NCBI GenBank assembly: GCA_904419035.1
Contig: CAJFQL010000007.1
Location: 17,216-81,215, forward strand
Direction of reading: 5' to 3'
From: Heritagella caecorum
GTDB lineage: Bacteria; Bacillota; Clostridia; Oscillospirales; Acutalibacteraceae
Length of the DNA stretch: 64,000 bases
Shown piece by piece: positions 41,992 to 52,934 of this stretch. The notes under the pieces are model-generated. The model was not told where the DNA came from and did no database searches. It saw nothing but the letters and a program-made list of their open reading frames with translations. The first letter of the stretch is position 1. Each line of letters opens with the position of its first letter. Position numbers and translations under genes: made by a program.

Positions 41992-43178
41992 ACTTCCACC
42001 TCCCGGACTTGTTCGCCCACAACCGCCAGCCGGTGAATCCCGCTGCTTAGCGCATAGTCTTTCGCCTGCTCCATGGTTTCACACACGGCGTATTCACAGA
42101 TAACGCCCTGCTCCTGCCTATCTTGCATATACAAAAGCGCTTTGGTTTCCTGCCCTTTTTCGCCGAATACCAATAGCTGAGGCGCCGGGCACACGATTCC
42201 CTGTTCGCGCATCAGGCTGCGGGCTACGGCGTCGATTTTGAGGGCAAAGCCCACGGCGGGCATGGGCTGCCCGAACCAGTCGAGCAAACTGTCGTACCGC
42301 CCGCCGGACAGCACGGCTTCCCCTTCCCCGGGGATATACGCCGAAAACACCACGCCGGTGTAATAATCGTTGCGCTGTACCAGCCCTAAATCAAACATCA
42401 CATGATCGGAAAGCCCCAGGTCGCACAGCTTTTCATACAAGTTTTGTAAGTACGAAAGGGCTTCAGACGCCCGGCTGCCGCCGCACAGCGCCCGCGCCTC
42501 ATGGAGCACCTCCGGCCCACCAAACAGCCGCGGCAACTTTTGCAGCGCCTGCACCGCGGGGGTATCGGGGATTTCATCCAGCATGGCGGACAAAGCCGCA
42601 TAGTTTTTCGCTTCAATCGCCCGGCGGATGGCCTCCCGCCCTTCATCGTCCACGGGCAGTTCTTCCGACAGCCCCTGGAAAATGCCGGCGTGGCCCAGCT
42701 CGATGCGGTAACCGGGTACCATATCCTGCAAAATGCGGGAGGCAAGGAACAGCGCTTCCAGGTCAGCTTTCAGCCCGCCGGCGCCCAGCAGTTCCATACC
42801 GCATTGCAGCTGTTCATCGTCCCGCCCATCCAGGCCGGGGTTATTGCGGTACACCATTTCATCGTACCACAGCCGCAGCGGCCGGGGCAGCGCCTGCAAG
42901 CGGGTGGCCGCCAGCCGCGCAATGGGCAGCGTGCAGTCGGGGCGCATGACCAGCAGGCGGCCTTTGTTATCGGTCATTTTGTAGAGGTCTTCCTGGGCAA
43001 AGCCGGTATGCGAAGGGTCGAACAGGTCGTAAAATTCCACGCCGGGGGTTACCACTTCCCGGTATCCGCTGCGGCGCAGCCGGGACGCGGCTTTTTCCCG
43101 CAGGGTACGGCGCAGGGTGCATTCCTCCAGCAAAATATCTTTCATGCCTTCGGGGGTGATCATACGGTTATGTTTCAT
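41988..43178 (-). CDS. hisZ: ATP phosphoribosyltransferase regulatory subunit HisZ
   Basis: A 396-residue HisRS-like protein that lacks the anticodon-binding domain and so is HisZ rather than a synthetase. TPEGMKDILLEECTLRRTLREKAASRLRRSGYREVVTPGVEF (in parts) and RPDCTLPIARLAATRL are the retained class II motifs; LSGGRYDSLLDWFGQPMPAVGFAL is the C-terminal core. It binds histidine and regulates HisG. It is first gene of the operon, about 45 bp after the predicted start site. Confidence 0.94.
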   Translation of the reverse strand: MKHNRMITPEGMKDILLEECTLRRTLREKAASRLRRSGYREVVTPGVEFYDLFDPSHTGFAQEDLYKMTDNKGRLLVMRPDCTLPIARLAATRLQALPRPLRLWYDEMVYRNNPGLDGRDDEQLQCGMELLGAGGLKADLEALFLASRILQDMVPGYRIELGHAGIFQGLSEELPVDDEGREAIRRAIEAKNYAALSAMLDEIPDTPAVQALQKLPRLFGGPEVLHEARALCGGSRASEALSYLQNLYEKLCDLGLSDHVMFDLGLVQRNDYYTGVVFSAYIPGEGEAVLSGGRYDSLLDWFGQPMPAVGFALKIDAVARSLMREQGIVCPAPQLLVFGEKGQETKALLYMQDRQEQGVICEYAVCETMEQAKDYALSSGIHRLAVVGEQVREVEV

Positions 43179-43220
43179 AAGGAGCGGATTCTGCCTTTCC
43201 TTTTCATTTTACGCTTTAGC

Positions 43221-43257
43221 GTGGTAACATAATACCACACTGATACTTTTGTGTCAA
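43221..43257 (-). promoter_or_regulatory. his operon promoter with palindromic operator
   Basis: On the minus strand TTGACA, a 17-bp spacer and TATTAT. The palindrome GTGGTA-n6-TACCAC (43221-43238) completely covers the -10. The leader is too short for a T-box, so repressor control is likely; a histidine-responsive TrpR-type regulator (HisR/YerC) is a candidate but unproven. Confidence 0.75.
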
Positions 43258-43265
43258 CGCTTATT

Positions 43266-46200
43266 TCAGCCGAACAAACTCAGCTGGCTGCTCTGGGGCA
43301 GGCCACTTAGCGCACCGGTTTCCGTCAAGGTATCGATGACGGCACGGCTAACATGGGCCCTTGTCTGCAAATCTTCCACGGATAAAAATTCCCCGCCGGA
43401 TTCCCGCGCCTGCATCAGGCTGTTGGCGGCGGCTTCACCCACACCGCTCATGGACGAAAACGGCAGACGGATTTTCCCATCTTCCACCAAAAAGCGCTTG
43501 GCGTCGCTTTTATACAGGTCGATGGGCAATACCTCGATCCCCCGGGCCAACATTTCGTTGACGATTTGGAACGTGGTAAATGCCGCTTCTTCCTTGGCGG
43601 TAGCTTCGTGGCCCTTTTGCTGGATTTCCTTCATGCGCTGGCGCACGGCGGCCCGGCCGCGGCTAACGGTGGCGGCGTCGAAATCTTCACCGCGCACGGT
43701 GAAATAGGCCGCGTAGTATTCCACGGGCCGGTGCACTTTGTACCATCCCAGACGCAAAGCCGCAATCATGTACGCGGCGGCGTGGGCTTTGGGGAACATG
43801 TACTTAATCTTCAGGCAGCTTTCCAGGTACCATTCCGGTACGCCGTGATCCCGCATGGCCTGTTTGTGTTCGTCGGTGAGCAATTTTTTCGATTTGCCTT
43901 TCCGCACGATTTCCATGATTTTAAAGGCCATTTTCGGTTCCAGGCCTTTATGGAGCAGGTAGGTCATAATGCTGTCACGGGTCCCGATCACTTCTTTGAT
44001 GGTGCAGGTACCGTTTTTGATCAGGTCCTGGGCGTTTCCCAGCCACACGTCGGTGCCGTGGGACAGACCCGATACCTGTAATAGGTCCGAAAACGTTTTG
44101 GGCTGGCAATCCACCAGCATCTGGCGAACAAACGGCGTGCCCAGTTCCGGGAGCGAAAACGTGCCCGTTTCGGAATCGATGTCTTCCGGCGTAACCCCCA
44201 GCGCTTTGGTGCTGTTGAAAAGGCTCATCACGTCCGGGTCGCTCATGCTCACCTTCATCACCGGGATGCCCGTGTATTCTTCCAGATAATGGTAGATGGT
44301 CGGCACATCGTGGCCCAGTTCGTCCAGCTTACAGATGGTATCGTGGATGGAATGGAAGTCGAAATGGGTGGTGATGTTGTCGCTGGTCATATCGTTGGCC
44401 GGGTGCTGTACAGGGCAGAATTCGTAAATATCGTGGCCCTTGGGCACCACGACCATGCCGCCGGGGTGCTGGCCCGTGGTGCGGCGGATACCGGTACAGC
44501 CCATAGCCAGGCGCATTTCTTCCGCCCTGTGCAGGGTAATGGAGCGCCCTTCTTCGTACTTTTTTACATAGCCGATGGCCGTTTTGTCGGCCACGGTAGC
44601 GATGGTACCGGCTTTAAACACGTGGTCCTTACCGAACAGGGTTTCCGTGTAGCGGTGGGCGCCGCTCTGATATTCACCGGAAAAGTTCAGGTCGATATCG
44701 GGGGTTTTGTCGCCGTCGAAGCCCAAAAAGGTTTCGAACGGGATGGTGTGGCCGTCCCGGTCATAGGGGTGACCGCACACCGGGCAGTTTTTCGGCGGCA
44801 GGTCAAACCCGGAATCGTAACTGCCGTCGGTGATAAATTCACTGTGTTTGCAGTGGGGGCAAATGTAGTGGGGTTCTAGGGGGTTTACTTCCGAAATACC
44901 CGACATGGACGCCACGAACGACGAACCGACCGACCCACGGGAGCCCACCAAATACCCGTGAGCTTCACTGTCGGCTACCAATTTTTGCGCCGTCATGTAC
45001 AAAACAGAAAACCCATGTTTATTGATAGAGCCCAGTTCCCGCTCCAGCCGCTTTTGTACCAGTTCGGGCAGCGGGTCGCCATAGCGTTCTTTGGCGCGCT
45101 GCCAGCAGATGGCATTGAGCTGTTCTTCGGCCCCGTCGATAAACGGCGGGAACACCCCTTCGGGAATGGGGCGCACCACATCCACCGATTCGGCAATGCG
45201 GTTGGGGTTTTCGATGACCACTTCCCGGGCTTTTTCTTCCCCCAGGTAGGCAAATTCCCGCAGCATTTCGTCGGTGGTACGCAAATATAGCGGTGCCTGC
45301 TCTTCCGCATCGGAAAAGCCCATGGAAGCCATGAGCACTTTACGATAGTCGGCGTCTTTCGGATCGAGAAAATGCACGTCGCAGGTGGCGCACACCGGCT
45401 TGTGCAGCGCTTCGCCCAGACGCACCACCGTGCGGTTATACTCCCGCAGGGCCTCTTCGTCGGCGGCGGTGCCTTCGCGGATCATAAAGCGGTTGTTGCC
45501 GATGGGCTGGATCTCCAGGTAATCGTAAAACGAGGCGATGTCGCACAAATTTTGCCACGGTTCGTTATTCACAATGGCGCGGAACAGTTCCCCGGCTTCG
45601 CAGGCGGAACCGAGGATCAGCCCTTCCCGGTGCTTTAACAGCACGCTTTTGGGGATGAGGGGCTTTTTATAAAAGCAGTGCAAATGCGCATAGGAAATCA
45701 GCTGGTACAAATTGCGCAGGCCCTGCTTATTTTTCACCAGCATGATCTGGTGGTACGAACGCAGTTTTTTCGGGTCGCCGCCGGTCAGGGACGTGTTGAG
45801 CTGCTGCACCGAGGTAATTTTCACCTTTTCTTTGACCCGGTCGAGGAGCAGTAGGAAAATCTGCGCCAGCACAAACGCATCGCCGTCGGCGCGGTGGTGA
45901 TGCTTTTCTTCCACTTTCAGGTACCGGGCGACGGTATCGAGCTTATAATTGCGGATGTCCCGCAGCAGCGACCGGCACATGGGGATGGAATCGATATACG
46001 TATACGAAAAATCCTGCCCGGTGCTCTCGGAGGCCGTGCGCAGGAACGAAACATCAAAGTCGGCGTTGTGGGCAATGAGCACGGCGCTATCCGGCGCACC
46101 GCAGAACGCGCGGAACTGGGATAGGGCCTCACTGATATCCGGCGCATCTTTGACCATATCGTCGGTAATGCTGGTCAGTTCCGTAATCTTGGCGGGAATG

Positions 46201-47615
46201 GGCCGGCCGGGGTTTACAAACGTATCGAACCGGTCGGTAATCTGCCCGTCCACAATTTTGACGGCGCCAATTTCGGTGACGGCGTCTTTGCGCGGGGACA
46301 GGCCGGTGGTTTCGATATCGAACGCAATAAACGTGCCCGTCAGCGGCAGATCCAGCGTCCCTTTGACGGCGGGCACCATGTCGTTGACAAAGTACGCCTC
46401 CATGCCATAGATGACTTTAAAATCTTCGTCGTCCTTGCGGATGGCTTCCACGGCGTTCATGGCATCGGGGAAGGCCTGGGCCACGCCGTGGTCGGTGATG
46501 GCCACCGCCTTGTGCCCCCAGTCGTGGGCGCGGCGGATCAGGTCACCGGCGGACGACACGCCGTCCATGCTGCTCATGTTGGTATGTAAATGCAGTTCCA
46601 CCCGCTTCTGGGGGGCGGAGTCGGTCACTTTGAGCTGTTTGGCTTTGGCTAGGGACCTTGGCCGCAGCACAATTTCGTGGTCGTATTTATCGTATTCCAC
46701 CTGGCCCCGGGCAATCAGGCTGTCGCCTTTTTTCAGCTCGTCCAGAACCTGGCACTGGCGCACTTCCTGGATGATCTTCAGCGTCATGGAACCGGTGTAG
46801 TCGGTGATATTGATCGAATAGATCTTGCGGCTGCCGTCCCGGGTTTCGCGGCTTTCGATCATGAAGATTTCGCCCCAGATCATACACGAACCGGTTTCGG
46901 GGGTGACGTCTTCGATGGGCGTCAGCCGGATTTTGCCGGTGCGCCCCATGATATCCCGGGCGGTTTCCGTCAGCAGCGTGGGGCGCAGGGTGGCCCCTTC
47001 CCGCACGCTGATGGTTTGCGGCTTGCGTTCATGCAGCACCCGGTCCTGTTCTTCCACCATTTGGGTAGCCGCTTCCCGCCGTTTGGTCTCTTCTTCTTTT
47101 TGCTGTTTTTCAATCTGTACGGCGTCGTTTTCGTCCACCTGCACCCGGCCGTCGAATTGCACCTGGACCTTCAGGCCCGAAAACTGTTCGGCGATCATGT
47201 CCGATAGCTTTTGCCCCGTGTGCCGGGCTTTTAGCAGCCCCAACCCGCCGTGGCGCAGCGTCACTGTCAGGGTGCCTTCGGCATACTCCGTCAAGCACCC
47301 GCAGAACGTCCCGTTGAGGGTGGCGTCCTGCCGTTTGAGCTGCTGCAACAGTTCCGGCACATGGGCGCCCGAAAATAGTTCCGGCGCATAGTGGGGCAAC
47401 AGGCGCACCCGCCCTAAATTGAGGCTCGATTTGCGCAGGCTCTCTTCCCCCTGCTGCAGCGCCCCGGCGGTGAGCAGTTCCCCGCAGCGCAGGCTGACTT
47501 CCACGCCCCGGGTCTCTTCTTCCACCGTCAGCCGGTCCACCACGCTGTGCAGCAGCGCCGGGGCGCACCCGCTCAGGTCCGCCTGATTTTGGAACAGTTC
47601 TTCTACGGTATTCAT
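43266..47615 (-). CDS. polC: DNA polymerase III alpha subunit, PolC type
   Basis: A 1449-residue Gram-positive replicative polymerase. It has an N-terminal domain, an OB fold (~230-325), and a PHP domain starting VELHLHTNMSSMDG at ~339. An inserted proofreading DnaQ-type exonuclease begins FIAFDIETTGL with D433 and E435. A zinc finger (CPHC...CPVC) precedes the palm, whose catalytic Asp residues are in DKTPDIDLNFSGEYQ. The chosen ATG begins MNTVEELFQ; its ribosome binding site is distant, so the exact start is less certain. It is last gene of the pyrH-ispG block, with no terminator before the his promoter. Confidence 0.97.
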   Translation of the reverse strand: MNTVEELFQNQADLSGCAPALLHSVVDRLTVEEETRGVEVSLRCGELLTAGALQQGEESLRKSSLNLGRVRLLPHYAPELFSGAHVPELLQQLKRQDATLNGTFCGCLTEYAEGTLTVTLRHGGLGLLKARHTGQKLSDMIAEQFSGLKVQVQFDGRVQVDENDAVQIEKQQKEEETKRREAATQMVEEQDRVLHERKPQTISVREGATLRPTLLTETARDIMGRTGKIRLTPIEDVTPETGSCMIWGEIFMIESRETRDGSRKIYSINITDYTGSMTLKIIQEVRQCQVLDELKKGDSLIARGQVEYDKYDHEIVLRPRSLAKAKQLKVTDSAPQKRVELHLHTNMSSMDGVSSAGDLIRRAHDWGHKAVAITDHGVAQAFPDAMNAVEAIRKDDEDFKVIYGMEAYFVNDMVPAVKGTLDLPLTGTFIAFDIETTGLSPRKDAVTEIGAVKIVDGQITDRFDTFVNPGRPIPAKITELTSITDDMVKDAPDISEALSQFRAFCGAPDSAVLIAHNADFDVSFLRTASESTGQDFSYTYIDSIPMCRSLLRDIRNYKLDTVARYLKVEEKHHHRADGDAFVLAQIFLLLLDRVKEKVKITSVQQLNTSLTGGDPKKLRSYHQIMLVKNKQGLRNLYQLISYAHLHCFYKKPLIPKSVLLKHREGLILGSACEAGELFRAIVNNEPWQNLCDIASFYDYLEIQPIGNNRFMIREGTAADEEALREYNRTVVRLGEALHKPVCATCDVHFLDPKDADYRKVLMASMGFSDAEEQAPLYLRTTDEMLREFAYLGEEKAREVVIENPNRIAESVDVVRPIPEGVFPPFIDGAEEQLNAICWQRAKERYGDPLPELVQKRLERELGSINKHGFSVLYMTAQKLVADSEAHGYLVGSRGSVGSSFVASMSGISEVNPLEPHYICPHCKHSEFITDGSYDSGFDLPPKNCPVCGHPYDRDGHTIPFETFLGFDGDKTPDIDLNFSGEYQSGAHRYTETLFGKDHVFKAGTIATVADKTAIGYVKKYEEGRSITLHRAEEMRLAMGCTGIRRTTGQHPGGMVVVPKGHDIYEFCPVQHPANDMTSDNITTHFDFHSIHDTICKLDELGHDVPTIYHYLEEYTGIPVMKVSMSDPDVMSLFNSTKALGVTPEDIDSETGTFSLPELGTPFVRQMLVDCQPKTFSDLLQVSGLSHGTDVWLGNAQDLIKNGTCTIKEVIGTRDSIMTYLLHKGLEPKMAFKIMEIVRKGKSKKLLTDEHKQAMRDHGVPEWYLESCLKIKYMFPKAHAAAYMIAALRLGWYKVHRPVEYYAAYFTVRGEDFDAATVSRGRAAVRQRMKEIQQKGHEATAKEEAAFTTFQIVNEMLARGIEVLPIDLYKSDAKRFLVEDGKIRLPFSSMSGVGEAAANSLMQARESGGEFLSVEDLQTRAHVSRAVIDTLTETGALSGLPQSSQLSLFG

Positions 47616-47667
47616 CGGCCGTTTCTTTCCCCTTTCTCTCTTTCTATCCCTCAACGTTTTCTACGCT

Positions 47668-48702
47668 TTACAGCGCGTCGATCTCCTCCATCAGGGCATC
47701 GAGCAACTTGTCTTCCGGCACTTTGCGCAAAGGCTTCCCTTTGCGGAACAACAGCCCTTCGCCCTGCCCACCGGCAATGCCGATGTCGGCTTCTTTCGCT
47801 TCGCCGGGGCCGTTGACCACGCACCCCATCACCGCCACGGTGATGTCTTTTTTCACCGGGCGCAGCGCTTCTTCCACTTTGCCGGCCAGCCCGATTAGAT
47901 CGATCCTCGTGCGCCCACAGGTGGGGCAGCTGACCAGTTTCGGGCCGCCGCGCAGCCCCAGCGCCCGCAAAATATCCAGCCCGGCGGCCACTTCTTCCAC
48001 CGGATCGGCAGTGAGCGATACCCGGATGGTGTCGCCAATGCCATCATGCAAAAGACTGCCAATGCCGATGGCTGATTTAATCAGCCCCATGCGGCTGGTA
48101 CCCGCTTCGGTGACGCCCACATGTAAGGGGTACTGGCAGCGCTCATGCGCCAGGCGGTACGCCTGGATCATGGTAGATAGATCGGACGATTTCATCGACA
48201 GTACAATGTCAGTAAAATCAAATTTTTCCAGCAGGGACGCGTGATACAGCGCGCTGTCCACCAGCGCTTCCGCCGTGGGGCCGCCGTATTTTTCCAAAAT
48301 GGAGCGCTCTACCGAACCGGAATTCACGCCAATGCGGATGGGGATCTGCTTTTCCCGGCAGGCTTTCGCCACCGCCTGCACCCGGCTGTCGTCGCCGATG
48401 TTCCCGGGGTTCAGGCGGATTTTGTCAATCCCGGCCGCGGCGGCTTCCAGCGCCAGGCGGTAGTCAAAATGGATGTCGGCCACCAGCGGCACTGTCACCT
48501 TTTCTTTCAGGGCCGGGATCAGGGCCACGGCTTCTTTGTCGGGGATGGCCAGCCGGATGATCTCGCACCCGGCGTTCTGGAGCGCCAGCGCCTGGCGCAC
48601 ACTGCCTTCGATGTCATAGGACGGCACGCTGAGCATGCTCTGCACCGTAACGGGCGCGCCCCCGCCGATGAGGACGTTGCCGGCTTTGACCTGTTTTGTC
48701 AT
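47668..48702 (-). CDS. ispG: HMBPP synthase (flavodoxin/ferredoxin dependent)
   Basis: A 344-residue MEP-pathway enzyme converting MEcPP to HMBPP. A TIM barrel starts GGGAPVTVQSMLS. The C-terminal 4Fe-4S ligands are C-P-T-C-G-R-T (SCPTCGRTRIDL) and C in VMGCVVNGPGEAKEADIGIAGG (in parts). It is the usual short bacterial form. It lies between rseP and polC as in many Clostridia. Together with dxr and ispH in this window it gives three of the seven MEP steps. Confidence 0.96.
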   Translation of the reverse strand: MTKQVKAGNVLIGGGAPVTVQSMLSVPSYDIEGSVRQALALQNAGCEIIRLAIPDKEAVALIPALKEKVTVPLVADIHFDYRLALEAAAAGIDKIRLNPGNIGDDSRVQAVAKACREKQIPIRIGVNSGSVERSILEKYGGPTAEALVDSALYHASLLEKFDFTDIVLSMKSSDLSTMIQAYRLAHERCQYPLHVGVTEAGTSRMGLIKSAIGIGSLLHDGIGDTIRVSLTADPVEEVAAGLDILRALGLRGGPKLVSCPTCGRTRIDLIGLAGKVEEALRPVKKDITVAVMGCVVNGPGEAKEADIGIAGGQGEGLLFRKGKPLRKVPEDKLLDALMEEIDAL

Positions 48703-48743
48703 AGAAACCGCTTCCTTTCTTTTTTCATCTATCCCCGTGGGAA

Positions 48744-49814
48744 TCAGCCCCACCCGGCGCCGGTAAACAAACGCCACAAATCATTAAACGTGATGAGTAC
48801 GATCAGCCCGATGAGCAGGCAGAACCCCGCCGCGTGTACCCAGCCTTCGTACTTGGCCGGAACCGGCTTGCGGCGGACGAGCTCGATGAGCAAAAACAGC
48901 AGCCGTCCGCCATCCAGCGCCGGCAGCGGCAGCAAGTTGACGACCCCCAGGTTTACCGAAATGACCATGAGCATATAGACAATGTTGTATACCGCATCGC
49001 CAAAACTGCTTTGAAGCCCCGCGGCCGCCGATTGGGTGATGGCCTGGGCGGTACCGACGGGCCCGGCCACATCATTCATGGAAAATTGCCCGGTGACAAG
49101 GCCGTACAGGCTCATCCACACCATGCGCACCACCGAGGCCGTGTCGGAGAACGATTTGACAAACAGCGTCCCGGCGTTCTTTTCCTGGGGCAGCACGTAA
49201 AAATCCAGCCGCACCTGGCCTTCGCCGGTGCCCTGGGTGTAATCGATGGGGGTTAGTTCCATGCGCGTCCCGTCCCGCTGCACGGTGACTCTCGTGTCGG
49301 TGGGGTCGGCCATGGCGAGGGCAAAGCTCAGATCTTTGTCGGTATACACTTCGTACCCGTTGATATTCACAATCACGTCCCCGGGCTGGGCCCCGGCCTG
49401 TTCCAAAAACGAATTTTCGGTAAACTGGCTCACGGTGGTGGTGGCAAAGCGCTCCTGGGTGCCCAGCAGGCATGCCATCATGATCACGCCCAATAGGACA
49501 TTCATCACGGCCCCGGCCGCTACGATCAAAATGCGTTTGTATACTTTGGCATGGTTAAACGCCTTGGGGTCGTCGCTGTCTTCGTCTTCGCCTTCCATGG
49601 CGCAGTACCCGCCAATGGGGAACAGCCGCAGGCTGTATTCCGTTTCCCCTTTGGTAAAGTGCAGCAGCCGTGGCCCCATGCCCAGGGAAAATTCGTTGAC
49701 CCGCACGCCGCTCCATTTGGCCAGCAGGAAGTGCCCCATTTCGTGGGAAAAGATAATCAGGGCGAACAAAAGCACGCCAATAATGATAAGAAGTGCTGTT
49801 TCCAAAAGAACCAC
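48744..49814 (-). CDS. rseP: RIP metalloprotease RseP (site-2 protease)
   Basis: A 356-residue membrane protease with zinc motif FSHEMGHFLLAK (H24, E25, H28) in the first membrane segment and NEFSLGMGPRLL after it. A PDZ domain spans ~110-200 (FLEQAGAQPGDVIVNINGY). The C-terminal NLLPLPALDGGRLLF supplies the third zinc ligand. It cleaves membrane-embedded anti-sigma factors or signal peptides. It sits in the conserved dxr-rseP-ispG order. Confidence 0.95.
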   Translation of the reverse strand: MVLLETALLIIIGVLLFALIIFSHEMGHFLLAKWSGVRVNEFSLGMGPRLLHFTKGETEYSLRLFPIGGYCAMEGEDEDSDDPKAFNHAKVYKRILIVAAGAVMNVLLGVIMMACLLGTQERFATTTVSQFTENSFLEQAGAQPGDVIVNINGYEVYTDKDLSFALAMADPTDTRVTVQRDGTRMELTPIDYTQGTGEGQVRLDFYVLPQEKNAGTLFVKSFSDTASVVRMVWMSLYGLVTGQFSMNDVAGPVGTAQAITQSAAAGLQSSFGDAVYNIVYMLMVISVNLGVVNLLPLPALDGGRLLFLLIELVRRKPVPAKYEGWVHAAGFCLLIGLIVLITFNDLWRLFTGAGWG

Positions 49815-49917
49815 CTTTCTGCGGCCGCTTTTCCGGCCGCCCGTTTACCGGTATTGTAGCCCGGTCCGGCCCTCTTGAGACAGGGCGCGGACATTTTTTC
49901 CAAAAAGCCGGGGGCCG

Positions 49918-51099
<1,182 letters not shown>

Positions 51100-51266
51100 A
51101 TCGATTCATCTCCTTTTGATGCCCATATCCTAAGCCCGATGGCCTGGGCAAAGGCCCGGGCAAAAACGCGAAAAAGGCACATTGGCGCAAAAGGACCCTT
51201 TTAAAAGCCCGCGTCATGTATGCCTTTTCCCTCTTTTTCTTTTTGCGTCTTCGATTTCCCCCGCTG

Positions 51267-52085
51267 TCATTTGACGGCCAGCGGCATCCACAGACAGATA
51301 TAGTAAACCAGCGGCGAAACAAAGATCACGCTGTCAAAGCGGTCCAGAATGCCGCCATGGCCGGGGATCACCTGGCCAAAATCTTTGATGTTGCAGCTGC
51401 GCTTGATGAGCGAAAAGCTCAAATCGCCCAAAATGGAAATAACCGAACTACCCAGCCCGATGAGCAGCATGGAGAGTTCGTTGACCTGGGCACTGAAAAG
51501 CTGTTCATACACTAGGCCTACCCCCAACAGCACCAGCACATTGACGAGTAAGCCCCCGACAGCGCCTTCGACGGTCTTTTTCGGGCTGATTTCCGGGCAC
51601 AGCTTGTGCTTACCGAAAAAGCTGCCGGTAAAATACGCCCCGGCATCGGCCACCCATGCGGCGAACACCGCCACCATGACGATGAAAATCCCGCAGTCCG
51701 GGTTATTGTCCCGCAAATTGACCAGCGTGCCAAGGGCCGCCGGGATTAACATCGTCATACTGTAGATCATGCCCAGTTCCCGGAACGTTACTTCTTTATG
51801 ATGGAATAAAAGCCCGCAGAACAGCACCAGGGTGTAAATATACAGGATCAGCGCGGGGTCGCACTGTAAATACGAAGCAAACGGAATGAGCACGGCCGCC
51901 GCCAGGCTGGGCCACACCAGAAACAGTTTTTTCTGGATGCCCAACGCCGTCAGCAGTTCCCAAATACAGACCCCGGCGATCAGCGCAATGGCGATGTTCA
52001 GCGCCATGGGGAACGATTGATTGAACAAAACAATGGCGGCGGCGAACAAGATGATCACCGCGCCGGAAAGAATCCGCTGCTTCAC
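51267..52085 (-). CDS. cdsA: Phosphatidate cytidylyltransferase
   Basis: A 272-residue integral membrane enzyme making CDP-diacylglycerol. About eight hydrophobic segments precede the CdsA signature SVISILGDLSFSLIKRSCNIKDFGQVIPGHGGILDRFDS (read in parts), with the conserved D-x-x-x-S and H-GG-x-x-D-R-x-D. The start is a GTG 8 bases after GAGGGG; longer in-frame upstream codons overlap uppS and are not needed. It follows uppS. Confidence 0.93.
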   Translation of the reverse strand: MKQRILSGAVIILFAAAIVLFNQSFPMALNIAIALIAGVCIWELLTALGIQKKLFLVWPSLAAAVLIPFASYLQCDPALILYIYTLVLFCGLLFHHKEVTFRELGMIYSMTMLIPAALGTLVNLRDNNPDCGIFIVMVAVFAAWVADAGAYFTGSFFGKHKLCPEISPKKTVEGAVGGLLVNVLVLLGVGLVYEQLFSAQVNELSMLLIGLGSSVISILGDLSFSLIKRSCNIKDFGQVIPGHGGILDRFDSVIFVSPLVYYICLWMPLAVK

Positions 52086-52141
52086 GAGCAAAGCCCCTCT
52101 CACGTTTATATTGGGTAGCGTCCCGGTTGCCCGGGCTTTTG

Positions 52142-52894
52142 TCAGGCCTCTTCCACCCCGCCGAACCGCCGGTGGCGCAAACAGTAATCGTCCAGCGCCT
52201 GTTCCAGGTCTTCGGGGGTGAAATCCGGCCACAGGATGTCGGATACCACGTATTCCGTATAGGCCGACTGCCACAAAAGGAAATTACTCACCCGCATTTC
52301 CCCGCTGGGGCGAATGATCAAATCGGGGTCCGGCTGGCCGGCGGTATATAGCCGGCTGGCAATCGCTTGTTCGTCGATGGCATCGGGGGTAAGGAGCCCC
52401 TGTTGCACATCGCGCGCTAACGCTTGCACCGCGTGGACGATTTCGGCGCGCCCGCCGTAGTTCATGGCGATGTTCAGCACCATGCCCGTGCGGTGTTCGC
52501 ACACCCGTTTGGTTTCTTCGATGAGTTTTTGCAGTTTGGGGGAAAAGGCGGTGGTGTCGCCGATAAAGCGCACTTTGATATTTTCGTCCAGAAAATCCCG
52601 CAGGGATTCTTCCAGGTACTGCTGGAACAGGCGCATGAGCGCCCTCACTTCCGTTTTGCTGCGCTTCCAGTTTTCCGTGGAAAACGCATATACCGTCAGG
52701 TATTCAATCCCGATCGAGGCGCAGTACCGTGTAATTTTTTTAAAATTCTGGGCGCCCACCGTGTGCCCGGCCGAGCGCGGCAGCCCGCGCTTTTGGGCCC
52801 AACGGCCGTTGCCGTCCATAATAATGCCCACGTGCCGGGGCAGCCTGCGCTGGCTGCGGTCCAGCACCGGGGTTTTCTGGACTCCTTGTGCCAT
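52142..52894 (-). CDS. uppS: Isoprenyl transferase (undecaprenyl diphosphate synthase)
   Basis: A 250-residue cis-prenyltransferase. HVGIIMDGNGRWAQKRG holds the catalytic Asp (D27), then GH, YLTVYAFSTENWKR, and the C-terminal DLIIRPSGEMRVSNFLLWQSAYTE (parts). It makes the lipid carrier for peptidoglycan from MEP-derived IPP. The family usually has IRTSGE; here it is IRPSGE, a tolerated variant. GGAGG lies 5 bases before the ATG. Confidence 0.95.
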   Translation of the reverse strand: MAQGVQKTPVLDRSQRRLPRHVGIIMDGNGRWAQKRGLPRSAGHTVGAQNFKKITRYCASIGIEYLTVYAFSTENWKRSKTEVRALMRLFQQYLEESLRDFLDENIKVRFIGDTTAFSPKLQKLIEETKRVCEHRTGMVLNIAMNYGGRAEIVHAVQALARDVQQGLLTPDAIDEQAIASRLYTAGQPDPDLIIRPSGEMRVSNFLLWQSAYTEYVVSDILWPDFTPEDLEQALDDYCLRHRRFGGVEEA

Positions 52895-52934
52895 ATGTTC
52901 CTCCGGTTTCCCTTTTCCCGTCCGGCGTACCCGG

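Noticed and set aside
41988..43178. Histidyl-tRNA synthetase
   Set aside because: The protein is HisRS-like but lacks the anticodon-binding domain and heads a his operon containing a short-form HisG, so it is HisZ.
43179..43260. T-box or histidine attenuator before hisZ
   Set aside because: The leader is only ~45 nt, with no T-box sequence, no run of His codons and no terminator hairpin.
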